Source: Monocercomonoides exilis
Lineage: Eukaryota > Preaxostyla > Oxymonadida > Polymastigidae
Direction: 5' to 3'
Assembly: GCA_001643675.2 (NCBI GenBank)
Contig: LSRY02000026.1
Span: 698,501-762,500, forward strand
Length of the DNA: 64,000 nt
Position numbers and translations under genes: made by a program. Numbering within the stretch: position 1 is the stretch's first letter; each line of letters starts with the position of its first letter. The notes beneath the pieces were generated by a model that was not told the origin of the DNA, did no database searches, and saw only the letters and a list, made by a program, of their open reading frames with translations. Of the stretch, positions 11,037 to 21,943 are shown piece by piece.

Positions 11037-12985
11037 ACCAAGAAATATTCGACCTTTTGAAGTTGGCTGTGAAATCGCAAAATGAATTCAAAAACAACAA
11101 ATAAATTCATTTTCGAAATATTCGTGTTTTGTTCAAATCAAATGAATTAAAAGCACCAAATCAAATATCTAATTACGCTGAAGTCCACACATTTTCATGT
11201 GACGTCGATGTCATTTGCATTAAAACAAACAAATCAAAAAGAAGAAAATCAGATCTCCTTCTCGAATAATAAATAAGGGTTTTCAACCCATAATTTTTTA
11301 AGAGAAGATTTTTGATTGATGATATGTTGAGATAAAAGTTTGTTTGAGCTGCTTAGGTTAACTTCCACGGATGCAACCATGCGAGTTATAGCATTGCAGA
11401 AGAACAGGTACTTTTCTTGCAGATGGAGGAGAGAGTGGCTGTTTGCATCGATTGCTTGCGAAAAAGAAATTGATGGAGAAAACCAGCATGAGATTTGGAC
11501 TTGGCTATATATTATAAAGCATATGGTGCAATATCGACTGTGATATTTTGAATGATAAAAAATTCAAGCAAGATGCAGAAAAAGCGAGGAGAATGTAAGA
11601 AAGATTGAATTGCACCCCTTGTTCAATTTGTGTGAAATGTGTTTCTCTTGGCATATTTTTTGCTCAGGATTTGTTTTCAGTGATTTTTTATTGGAAGGAT
11701 GATTTTGTGGAAAAGGAAAGGAAATTGGGGGGATTGAACAATGGAGGAAGCGAGTTGAACGAAGCACTCAGCAGGCCTCAATTACAATCTCATTTGCTTT
11801 TTGCACAGAACCCTTTGGAAAGCCATCATCAAAGACATGACGTTGAATTGGGCTTTGAAAAGGAGTTAATTTGGAGAACTTGTGTTTTCATCTGATATTT
11901 CAGCCGGCTTCACAATGGATTCTCTGTGCTCGATGAAGTTCAATGCCAGCGATTTGCTGTCCAGTTGTCTGTTTTTTTTATGTGGCAAGAGGCAATTTTG
12001 GAGAACAAGAAAGCCAGCTGGGTTGTAATTACCAATCCATTGGAGATGGAAAAATATTAAAAATTCAAAAAAATGGTTTGATTTTCTTTTGTTTCATTCA
12101 TTTTTCTTTAAAGGTGTGTTTTCAATGCGTACAAATTGGGAACGAATGGAAATACCATTGAATGAAGCCTTCTTTTCATTTCTCGAAAGAACCATAAGTT
12201 TTGAGGTTATTCTTGTTTGGATTGCATTCAACGATGACATTCATGTCTTCTGCCATATGTCTTGCATGTTGCATAGCCTGACAATGCTTAACATGAGCTT
12301 GAAAGATAAAGGCAGTCTGTTTGGCTTATTTGTTGAGGGTATTTGGCAGAAGCGACTCTTTAATCTGGGCTGATGAGCTGACTGGGCATTCACATTCAGA
12401 ACACATTCAGTTTTTTCTATCGCACAACATGACTTGGAAAAGCTGATATCTTCTCTTCTTCTTCACCTTCCTTATCTTTCTCAACAGTCTCACTTCAACA
12501 AAAGATGTTCATTACCAGAATCGATTCATCAATCACATAATCATTAAATTCTTCATTTTCTTCTCCTTTCATTTGAAAATTCTGCTGTAGATGCCAACCT
12601 ATTCAATTGTCAACTTCTTTTATCATCAACGTCTTCTTCTCTGCCAATATCCTCATCACACTTGAAGTTCACTTGAATTGTTGACATCATTGGACAAACA
12701 TAATTTTCTTTTTCTGAGGGAAAAGCAGTTCAACCACACAAGGGCAGTCAATTATTTGTGGACTTTCATCTTTATCTGTTCGTATCTCAATCCCTTTCAC
12801 AAATTATGTAACTGTGATTTTATGTTAAGTCTGAAATCAACTCATCGAATGATATATTTTTATCGATCGACATTACTCAAGTCATTGTCAACATCTTTAA
12901 AAAAAGGATTGAATATTTTTCACAATTCTCAATTGCTTCTTCTTCTTCAAATTGTGATATGAAAAATGCAAATAACATGAATATA
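11037..12985. other. Intergenic, no supported gene
   Basis: AT-rich DNA with short plus-strand frames (11340-11543, 11605-11895, 11943-12161, 12089-12373) that show no domain or paralogue in the window. A TCTGATATTTCAGCCG string at ~11892 also occurs at ~670; it looks like an intron acceptor but I could not attach exons to it. Confidence 0.4.
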
Positions 12986-12989
12986 ATAA

Positions 12990-13115
12990 AGAATTCTTCT
13001 TCTTCTTCTTCTTCTTCTTCTTCTTCTTCTTCTTCTTCTCCTCCTCCTCCTCCTTCTCCTTCTCCTTCTCCTTCTCCTTCTCCTTCTCCTTCTCCTTCTT
13101 TGAATTCTTCTTTGA
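12990..13115. repeat. TTC / TCC / TTCTCC microsatellite cluster
   Basis: About 15 TTC units, five TCC-type units, then eight or nine TTCTCC units in direct succession, followed by two copies of TTTGAATTCTTC. Length-variable simple sequence; it gives poly-Ser or poly-Glu frames that are not evidence for coding. Confidence 0.85.
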
Positions 13116-14547
13116 ATTCTTCTTTTCTTTCAATTAAAAAATACTTTCTTCTTTGCCTCGCCGTCAAAAAAATTCCGCAATTCACAAAAGAAGTGCGAAA
13201 GAGGGATTTTTTATTTTTGTTTTTATTTATTTTTTTTTTTTTTATAATTCATTTTCTTCAGCAAAATTTGTGTTTTTGCAAAGAATTCAATCTTCTTCTT
13301 CTCTTTTCATCTTTTTTTGTCTCTTCAAATCCTTCTTCTTCCTCTTCTTCTTCTTCTGTTCTTGAAGAATCTCCGTGCTCTCCCCGCTTCACCTTCCTTC
13401 TCTTCTCAACCACTGAGTCTGATGTGCTGAGACTTGCGGGCAGAAAAGCACAATGGAAGACAGCGTGCTGTTGCTGCATGAAGATGGATGATACATTAAA
13501 AAGCTTGTGTTCTTCGAAGAAGTGGGGATTTTGGCTCACACGCTGAAATATCCGCTGGAGCTGAGGTTTTCTGAGAAAGGAATGAAAGCGCTGGAAATCA
13601 GAAGGCTAAGATCTGGACAAGGAGGATGAGATAGAAGGAGAGAAGGAAAAAGAAGGAAAGGAAAGAAAAACCAGGCAAACTCCGGACAATCCGATGAAAA
13701 AACACTCGATAAGGATGAATTCAAACAATCTGATGAATCATAATCTCTTTATATACAGAAACCTGCTTCAAACGAAACTGCCCCTCTTTCAGAAGCTCTG
13801 AATTCTTCGTCTTCAAATGCACTTTAGCCTGATTCACAGCCTTTATCCGCTGAATCAAAAGGTATAATTCCACCAATTCCATATTTTGACAAGAAGCTGA
13901 AGGGATGAAGCATTTTTTGAGTGTTTGATGAACTTCTAGGAAGAGATACAGCTATGTATTTAGCATCACATTTTGTGGAATGTTTTCTGAGTGTCTGTGC
14001 AGCCAATGTGCAAAAAAGGAGAAGAATAAAGAGAATTAAAGAAGAGGAGGAAGAAGAAGAGATGTTGGAGAATGCATCGATAGCAACAAAAACAGAGTGG
14101 AGCAGCGTTCTGGAGGCACGCTCCCTTCTGCAGAATCCACCAATGTGTGTGCAAGTGCATTTGCGGAGCCAATATGGAAAATGAACAGCTCGACGAAATG
14201 GGAACTCGACTTGTAAAGAAGGCGATATCAAAGAGGAAGATGACAGATCAGAAATGAAGGTGGCCATGCAGCTAAACAATTTGAAGGATCTGAAACAGAA
14301 TTTCTCGAATATCTTTTTTTCTTTCAAATTTTTATTTTGTTATTTTTTCGACATCTTTGAATAATCTTTATTAATTATTTCAAAATATGAAACAATAACA
14401 ATAAGAAACAAATAATTATAATAGTAATATTTAAAGCAAAATTTTTGAGTGATCATCATTTTCATTTTTTCATTCATTTCAACACTTTATGAAAAATTAT
14501 TTTAATTACAAAAAACCGTTATTTTTTGTTATATCAAAACTTAAATA
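13116..14547. other. Intergenic, low-complexity and unassigned
   Basis: Ser/Phe-rich frames up to ~13550 are extensions of the adjacent TTC tracts. 13824-14327 (minus) has a 167-codon frame with poly-Ser but no recognisable domain. I see nothing I can support as a gene. Confidence 0.35.
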
Positions 14548-14552
14548 AATAA

Positions 14553-14616
<64 letters not shown>
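14548..14616. repeat. Poly(A) tract of about 65 bases
   Basis: Starts as AAAT repeats and becomes an unbroken A run of about 60 bases ending at 14616 (followed by GAAAAAATAG). No retrotransposon coding sequence is visible upstream, so I do not call it a retroposed tail. Confidence 0.8.
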
Positions 14617-14618
<2 letters not shown>

Positions 14619-15820
14619 AAAAATAGATGAAGAAAAAAAGAAAAATGATGTCTATCTCGTAAATTAAAAATGATTTGATGAATTTTGTATGTTATCTAAT
14701 AGTTATTTGTCTTATTCATCTAAAACTTTTCAAAATAATCCTCTTTTTTTTTTTTTTCAAAGATGGGATAAAAAAAAACGGGTCCACATAGAGAGAGAAT
14801 TTCAAACTTTTGTGTGAGATAAATAATGTTCTTCATTGATCAATTTGAAAAATTTCTTTGATTCCAGTATTTTTTCGGACACTTATTTGATTAACATTTT
14901 GCAACCATCAGTGAGACAATTCACTGTTTGAATGATCAGAAACAACAAAACATATTTCTTTGGACATAAAAATTTCAAATGTGACACTCAAAAGATATAT
15001 TGTCACTTGAATTGCCATCACTATTTTTTGAGTGGTTTCAGGAATGAGTTCAATTCACTTTTTTTCAGTATCTGAATTTTTCTGATTCCAAATCGAAAAA
15101 TTGAAAAACAATCCCAATTGAACTCAAAAATTTTAAACTTCGATTATCAGATGATTATTTTCATTTTTCAATTGCAACGAACAAATATTGATACATTCGT
15201 TTTTGTTATTGTAATCAACTGTTGCTTGTCATCCAACGAGCATTTCAATTTAAGAGTTTTGAGTGATGAGAACAGATGATAATCACTATTATTTTATGTT
15301 CTTGAATTTTCTTTTCTGTAAAACGTATTTGTTTTTCTGTGACTTGTTCATTTCATTGATTATCAATTCAGTCACGGTGTTGTTTGCCCAAAATAGTTTT
15401 CCATTGTTTGAATGATAATTTTTGATATTAAATTTTTGCAATCATTAATGTCTGTTTGTTTCTTTGTATTGAGAAACCAAAAAGTGAATTTAAAAAAAAA
15501 AATAAAAAATAAAAAAAAAAAAATCAAATAAAAAATAAAAAAAATAAAAAAAAGCGTGAATTTTGGAATATTGATACAATATGGAAAAAAGTGAAAATGA
15601 AGATAAATTTCACATGATGAAAACACATTGCATTCTATTTTCATTTGTGTAAGACATTCTTTGCGTTAACCTCTTATTGAAAAAATAAAAAATTTTAGAA
15701 ATATCTATTGATTTCACAAATTTTTTGGTTTCGATCAAAAATTATTTCGATGCAAATAATGGCGGAACAGAAGGATCTTTGAATTTAATTGTGAAATAAG
15801 CTCTTTAAAAATGAGGATAT
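14617..15820. other. Intergenic AT-rich region
   Basis: A/T-run-rich sequence with a T tract at ~14743-14757 and A/T runs at ~15490-15553. No frame here has features of a gene. Confidence 0.4.
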
Positions 15821-15823
15821 GAT

Positions 15824-16769
15824 GTGGAACTGTTATTTGGAGAAAGTGTTGAACAACGAAGTTCAGTAATGCCGATATCACAGAATACAAATAGTGTGTT
15901 TCTCTGTTTTCACAAATTGCAAATATTGGAAATATCCCAAATGTTTCGAAAGAAAACTAGTTTTCCATGGAACTATATTTGCGAATATGAAAATTTCCTT
16001 ATGATCAGCTTTATAGATTTGAATGAATTATTGGGTGAAAATACAAATTAAAACAATTTCTTCTTTGCTCGGAATTTCTCAAAAGATGGTGGGTTTCTGA
16101 TGCAGCGTTGTGCGAGTCTGTTGCGCAAAAGAATGGAATGATAAACAACAAACGATCGGAGGCACTGGAAAAACTGTTGAATTTCATGAGGCTGTCTGAC
16201 AGAAGAGAAAATATTGCAGAGGAAAATGAAAAGACCACGTTTAGATATTTGGAAGAGTGGAGCGTCTCGACGGAGGACAGGCTGTTAAATGATTAATGAT
16301 AATTGTCCCATATAGAACATCAGAAATTTTTATACTGTTAATTCAACGTATTATTCTCCACGAAACGACTATTATTTCAGACGAATGTTAGGCATATGCT
16401 TCGTTGGAAGAGCAGGGTTTTTAAACGTTTAACTGTCTGTAACAGAATAATCCTTATTTATCAGGAAACTGGAACAAGAACAATCACAATAGAAGGATTG
16501 TGTTCCCATTTGAGGTCATCTTTTCCACGGTTTGGTACCAGTTAGAAGTTCATTTTGGATCATATTGCCATGTTTCTTGCCAAAATCTCTCTCACACTAT
16601 CTTTTGAAGACCTAACTAATAAATAAAATTGCAGAATACAAAGCAGAAGAAGAAATAGCAGAAGAAAATGTAATGAAAGAAGATGAAGAATCAGAAGAAA
16701 TTTATGAAGAAGTGCCATTTTTTGAAGATATCATATCCAACGAAGATGAATTGTTCGAAGACGAATATT
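15824..16769 (+). pseudogene. Possible fragmentary gene with acidic last exon
   Basis: Three separate plus-strand stretches look protein-like but do not join in one frame. 15824-16051 encodes VELLFGESVEQRSS...LNELLGENTN. About 16045-16292 encodes LKRWWVSDAALCESVAQ...EEWSVSTEDRLLND. 16636-16769 encodes an acidic C-terminus (VPFFEDIISNEDELFEDEY, then TGA) right after a plausible acceptor, AAAATTGCAG. The first two are in different frames with no ATG, so exons with uncertain borders or a decaying gene are both possible. No family recognised. Confidence 0.25.
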
Positions 16770-17442
16770 GAGGAGCTGGAAACGGAAAAAACAATTCAGA
16801 ACATGCACCACAGAAGATTTTTTTTTCATTTTTGCATTTCAAAAATTTTTTGATCACGAAAAATAAATTATAAAAAATTTGAAATTTTTTTATTTTTTTC
16901 ATTTTTGCTCAAAATACATTTCCGAGCATTTTCAACATGAAGAACATACATATAAACAATATTTACTACGACAATATAGAGTTATTTGTGAAGTTTGAGA
17001 AATACCATATTGGATTTTTTTGACTGAGATTTTTTTTGAAGAGATCAAATAAAATGAAAGAACACTGAAATAATCAACACTCTGAAAATATGAAGATTTC
17101 AAAAAGAATCACCCATTCGCATTTATCAAATGTGAACATAATCACAAACATTAAAAAATTTTTCAAACCAATTGCATTATCAATCATTTTTTAAGATATC
17201 TTTTCTAAAACAATAATTTTAATTTTTTTTTGATTTTTTTGAGAATGGAATAATTGAGTGTCAATGATTTCTTAAAAAATGAAAAAACAACCATTGATGA
17301 TTTGATTATTCTCAAAAAAACGATGATATTTTGAACAATCAGAGATAATAAAAAACATATGGAAAAGATGAGCATTTTCAGTTTTAAATTCACCAGATTT
17401 TCAGATATGAAAGTTCATGGAAATAAAAGCAAGTCATAATAA
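16770..17442. other. Intergenic AT-rich region left of DIRS element 1
   Basis: No gene seen. At about 17098-17115 there is a reverse-complement copy of the TGGGTGATTCTTTTTGAA motif that recurs in the inverted-repeat cluster at 63.3-63.9 kb. Confidence 0.4.
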
Positions 17443-17530
17443 AAACGCAGTGAGACAGGTCTGCTCCGAGATAATGAGTCTTGATCACGATTTATGGGTG
17501 GTTTGAGTGAATAACTTCGCCCTCCCCAAA
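17443..17530 (-). repeat. DIRS element 1, 3' inverted terminal repeat
   Basis: Begins ACGCAGTGAGACAGG, then CTGCTCCGAGATAATGAGT and a CACGATTTATGGGTGGTTT segment. Matches in reverse complement the right end of element 2 (62685-62771). Confidence 0.75.
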
Positions 17531-18091
17531 TGACGTGGAAAAAGAGCGAGACAAAAGTATGAAACAATAACATTTAACATTGAATAATAAAATCATGTAT
17601 TGTCCGCTTCACTTCATCACCGACTTCGCCCTTTCTCCATGGTTACGAAGACTAGAGGGCAGGGGACGTTGCCCCTCGGAGCTGTCTTCTACAAGCTGAG
17701 CAGGGATCCGGTTTGGCGAAAGCTCAGGACGGAGCAGAAAGAAAAACCACTCTCGCTTTTGCGAGGTGTGGAAATGAAAACTGCATGTGATGTGCTCTGC
17801 CTTCCGCTCTTCTGCTGCATCAACAGAACAAATCCACTCACCACACACTGCATATTTGAAATTAAATTCTTCTCTGTGAAAACAATAATAATCTTGTTTA
17901 GAAGCAGGAACATGCTTTGTACTATTTATTTGTTCCCATGTTTCTCTGAACAGGTTCTAGGTGCACATAAATATCTTCGGGCGGTTGATCTTTTCCTCTA
18001 TCCTTTTATATCTCGCCCTTTTCCCCGTCATCTTCCTAATCTGTTTCTCTCTCTTACGCACCCAGCCGCTCTGAGTCTCTCCATCCGCGTT

Positions 18092-18185
18092 CGTATTATT
18101 TCGGAGCAAATCCTGTCTCACCGCGTTCTATCAATTTGCAATAAAGCGAATCTATGAACGCAAAGAGCAGGTTTGCTCCTCAATA
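18092..18185. repeat. DIRS element 1 internal complementary region
   Basis: Reads GAGCAAATCCTGTCTCACCG...GTTCTATC, complement of the 3' outer end, directly followed by AATTTGCAATAAAGCGAAT...GCTCCTCAATAATGAGT, complement of the 5' outer end. The two termini thus meet here head to tail, as in a DIRS circle junction. Confidence 0.75.
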
Positions 18186-18729
18186 ATGAGTCTTGAAAGC
18201 CCTCACTCTCTTTTCTCTCCTGATCTTAAACCCTCCTGCCTAGCACTTTCTCGTGCGGCGGATGAATAGAGGGACTGCGGATGAAGGTGCGATCCCTGTC
18301 TCTACTCCCTCCCTCTCTTGGAATGTTTCCGAGGTGTTCTTGATCGGGTCATCTGCGGTTGAACCGTCATGGCAATTTGCCCTATGCTTCTCTCTCCGCG
18401 TCTCCTCCGATAAGTCTCAAATTTTTTCTGTGAGGCAGTCTGTCTGCCCTTTGTCAGCTCCATGATGCTGCGGGGAATTATGGGAGGCGTAATTCACACC
18501 TTCGGGGAGTCGAGCTAAGTCACTTTCCTGATGTATTCTTTTGTTACGAATAGACCTTCGTTTCTTTGATCTCTTTCTCTTGCCCATCTCCACTTCTCCC
18601 CACATTTGTGATGTCTCTTCAGGATACTCCTTTGTTTCAGATTCTGTGTTCTCATTTTCAATATCCTTTCTTTCGCTATCCATCTCCGACTTGTCTCCCT
18701 CTCCTGCAAGGGTTCCTGGTCCGCAGATT

Positions 18730-19350
18730 GTCTCCAGGATCCACATCGTGTCTTGAATTGGTAACACGGTGTAATATTCCTGGGCCACTCTCGAACCTGG
18801 CTCCCATCTCGCGTACGCATTGATTGCTTTCCAATCTGTATCTAATTATCTGGCCAAGTGAGTTATCATATTGTGTCTAATCGAGAAAGAGGTAAATGTG
18901 TCGCGTATTCCGTTTTCTCTCAGGACAGCTCCTAATTCTTCTTTGATTCTCTGCAAATTTGCAGGCTTGTTCTATTCTATGTCAAACCACACATGTTCAT
19001 CTTTCATCGTCGTCTTTGAATAATTCATCCAGCGTTGGAGCGCAACAACTGCATTAATACGTGAGTTTGTTTATTTATTTATAATCACCTTAACTGTCTC
19101 TCCCCCTGATGTTTTTGTTCGTTCTTGTGTGAGTATTGTATTATCCTTGATTATCGTTGTCTCTCTTCTCATTCTCTCCAGCTCAGCTGGCGTCAATGCA
19201 CTAGAAATCATGGTCAGGATGAGAGCTCTCCTCTGGAGTGTTCGTATGTTCTTTGCGTCGTACGTGGTTTCGGCCCATTTCGTGATGATTGTCAAGTCCC
19301 ACATTGATTTGCATCGTTTGCCTCTTCTTGGTTTCTCCCCCACCTAGGTC
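18730..19350 (-). pseudogene. Tyrosine recombinase domain, DIRS element 1
   Basis: Leftward reading gives SMWDLTIITKWAETTYD, LQRRALILTMISSALTPAEL, then after stops FSIRHNMITHLAR and AYARWEPGSRVAQEYYTV. The RH...H core and the late EYY tyrosine fit a DIRS-type YR catalytic domain; the first His of the usual H-x-x-R is Phe (FSIR). At least two in-frame TAA stops (after the INK segment and after THLAR) and a frame change make it non-functional. Confidence 0.65.
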
Positions 19351-20083
19351 TTTAGAAATATTTCTATGTCTTTCACGTCAACCTTAGTCTCTCTGAAGAG
19401 GTTAATGGAATCCAGCACTTTCCGTACTGTCTGATTTATCACTCCGCTTGAGAGGTTTGTATTCGAGAGTGTTTAAATGAACTCCGCCATAATCCACTTT
19501 GCATCTTTGTTTGTGAGGGGGTCAGTGTCATCCCTGCTCTCTCTATCAAGGAACTGCTTGAATCTTCGCAGCGCTCTCCACGTATCTCTTTCGCTCTTCT
19601 GATTTCTAAGTATTGCTGCTGCTATGTCTTTTGCTCCAACGTGTTCTCCCCATGTTAAGAAGAGGTCTCTCCCTTGAATATTCTCTTCTCCAGTATAACG
19701 CTTATTACCTCTCCTGGGGGTAGTTTCCAGCCTTCCCTTCTCATCTTCGTTCCTGGTGTCATGCACTCCTGAAAGGTCCCCAGGGTCTTTATCGAATGCC
19801 CAGGCTGCAGTAGCGGGGTCCAGGTCTGCCCCCGCCATGCTAGTAGAATCAGAATTGTCAGTTCCCTCCGAGCTTCGTTCATCTTCTCTTTCAGCACCCG
19901 TCCAATGTTGCTCAGGAACAGGTGGACTAGTGCTATCTCGTTTCCTTGCATTTCTCTCTCTCTCTTCCGTCTCAGAGAGGATATTCTCCAAGTACTTCCA
20001 CAGTGCACCTGCGCAATCTGTTCTGAAATTGTATCTAGTGTTCTCGGTACGAATGTTTGAAATGTCTCTGCGACCTTCTCCCC
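19351..20083 (-). pseudogene. RNase H to recombinase linker, DIRS element 1
   Basis: Contains LVHLFLSNIGRVLKEKMNE, ILLAWRGQTWTPLLQ and WKLPPGEVISVIL, the Trp/Pro-rich linker typical of DIRS polyproteins between RNase H and recombinase. It then shifts to another frame carrying RALRRFKQFLDRESRDD and DAKWIMAEFI. The same DAK(W)IMAEFI string occurs in element 2 near 60665 with its Trp codon mutated to TGA. Confidence 0.6.
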
Positions 20084-20720
20084 CTATAGTGCATAGTCTG
20101 GCTTTCTCGCCATCCGGCTGAGTGCATCTGCTTCCGTGTTCTCCTCTCCCGGGAGATATTCCATATGTATTATTATGTCCAGGCTGTTCAGTTTCTTCTC
20201 TAATGCTCTCAGTGTTGGAATGAGCGATGGCGCTCCCCTTTTCTTCTGGATTGTCCATCTCGTGGACATGTTGTCTGTCTTCAGACAAATATGATCTATC
20301 TTCTGTTCTTTCAGCCATGCTCCTTTCCTTTCTGAAGTCCTCAACACTGCTCTGGACTCCTTCTCGTTTATCGCTAACGCGCTCTCCTGGAGGGTCCATC
20401 TTCAGTGGACATATATCTTCTCGTCTTTGTTCCCCATCGGTGTTGTTAATACTGCACCCCATCCCAGCTCTGAAGCGTCCGTCGTTAGTATTGCTAGTAT
20501 GTTCCTTCTCTTCAGACACCTTGGCATGTTCTCTGGAAGGATTTTCCTCCAATGTGTCAATTCTCCCAACATCATTGGGTTGACTATCACGATTCCCTTC
20601 CAGCCTCCGCGGGCTATCGCCTGCCTCAGCACGTATTGCATGCGATTCATCCACAAGCTCGCTGGTGGGTGTTGTAACCTCACAAAATTCAGCCTCCCGA
20701 TGAGTGCTGCAAAGACGCTT
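20084..20720 (-). pseudogene. RT thumb and RNase H, 3' part (DIRS element 1)
   Basis: Continues the RT thumb across the nested insertion (FAALIGRLNFVRLQHPPAS), then RNase H landmarks: LTTDASELGWGAVL (first Asp), KTDNMSTRWTIQKK (DN) and LPGEENTEADALSRM (PGEEN...AD..SR). Order and spacing match DIRS/Ty3-type RNase H. The frame changes between TDASELGW and KTDNM, so no intact protein is made. Confidence 0.75.
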
Positions 20721-20984
20721 GGTAAAAAATGATTTCAGCGACTTTGGAATTGAAAACTTTTAAATGGAAAACAGAAGTTTATTCATTATTCTATTTCTAT
20801 AAAAATTGTATTTATTTAACGAAAAATGAGAGATAAATAAATTACAAAAATCTCAGAAATAATAAAAATTTAAGGGAGCAAACCCTTAATAAATATTTCA
20901 GATTTATTTATTTTTAAATGCCTTTCAAAACAGACGAAAAAAGACATTTATCGGAGCTTAACGAGTTATTTCAAGACGAGTTGA
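20721..20984 (+). repeat. Left terminal inverted repeat of Merlin-like element
   Basis: 264 bases complementary to 24059-24322. Includes the transposase ATG and its first ~22 codons (20918-20984), so a copy of the transposase N-terminus is also encoded, inverted, at the other end of the element. Confidence 0.88.
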
Positions 20985-21943
20985 AGACTATTAAGTGGCT
21001 TCAAAACAATAATTACATAAAATCATCGTTATACTGCTGGAAGTGCAAAAAATACATGAATCTTCAACTTGAAAAAGGAAATTACTACAATTTCAGATGC
21101 AAACACTGCAAAAAATCATTGAGGAGTCATACTATTTTTGAAAAAATAAAGTTACCTCTGAGAAAAATATGTATTATTGCACTTTATTTTTGGTTGCATT
21201 TGGAGCAGCTGCAAGTTGCAATTTTGGAGTCAGTCAGTATTTCCACAATTTCTAAGCTTTTCACTTTATTTCGGAAAGCCATCATTTTTCATCAACAACA
21301 ACATCCTTTCAAAATAGGAGGAGAAAAAAAAACTGTCGAAATAGATGAGGCAGCTTTTTACAGAAGAAAATTCAAAGTTGGGAGAAGGAAACCATTGTTA
21401 TGGATTGTTGGTGGTGTTGAAAGGCCTGTTGCAACAAAAGGAAGGAGCAATATGTTTTTATCAATTGTACCGAATCGCACAAAACCAGTTTTTCAATCAC
21501 TTATTGAATCAAAAGTTAAAAAGAACACAATAATAAACACTGATTGTTGGAAAGCATACAGTTCATTGGATACTCTTGGATTCACACATCAAACAGTTAA
21601 TCATGAAAAACATTTTGTGGACCCATTAACAAAGTGTCATACTAACAGAATTGAAGGAGCTTAGTCACTTTTGATGCATTTTCTGCCTCGACATGGAGTC
21701 AAAAGGAAGCATTTGTCCAATTATTTACTAGAGTTCACTTATCGAAGAAATCCAGAAAAGAATTTTGATGATTTTTTTGAGATTTTTGTAAAGTCTACGA
21801 ACAATGATGTAACCGTAATCGAGGATGATGAATTAATCTGGTATGTGATGCAAATCTCAGAATTTCATTGTTTCATATTTTTAAAATTGAGAATGGGCAA
21901 ATTGAGAATTGATAATAATAAAGTTTTTTTCTATCATTTTTGA
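20918..21943 (+). pseudogene. ISXO2-like DDE transposase with premature TAG
   Basis: ATG at 20918 gives MPFKTDEKRHLSELNELF, a zinc-ribbon (CWKCKKYM...CKHCKKSL), a helix-turn-helix-like SVSISTISKLFTLF, then the DDE core: VEIDEAAFYRRKF (first acid), VGRRKPLLWIVGGVER, NTDCWKAYSSL (second acid) and HTNRIEGA (third site). TAG at 21662-21664 follows directly where the family has Trp (NxIEGxW); TGG to TAG is a single change. The frame then resumes as SLLMHFLPRHGVKRKHLSNY and FTYRRN to a natural stop. The enzyme would cut and join the element's ends. It is probably dead, though read-through cannot be excluded. Confidence 0.85.

Noticed and set aside
12897-13546. Poly-Ser/Pro protein across the TTC/TTCTCC tract
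   Set aside because: Microsatellite translation only; flanks show no conserved sequence.
14548-14616. Poly(A) tail of a LINE or retropseudogene
   Set aside because: No RT, processed gene or target duplication recognised next to it.
19473-20654. A 393-codon minus-strand frame as the real DIRS protein
   Set aside because: Most of it is out of phase with the RNase H and linker motifs, which are read in neighbouring frames; only its C-terminal part (RALRRFKQFL) looks genuine.
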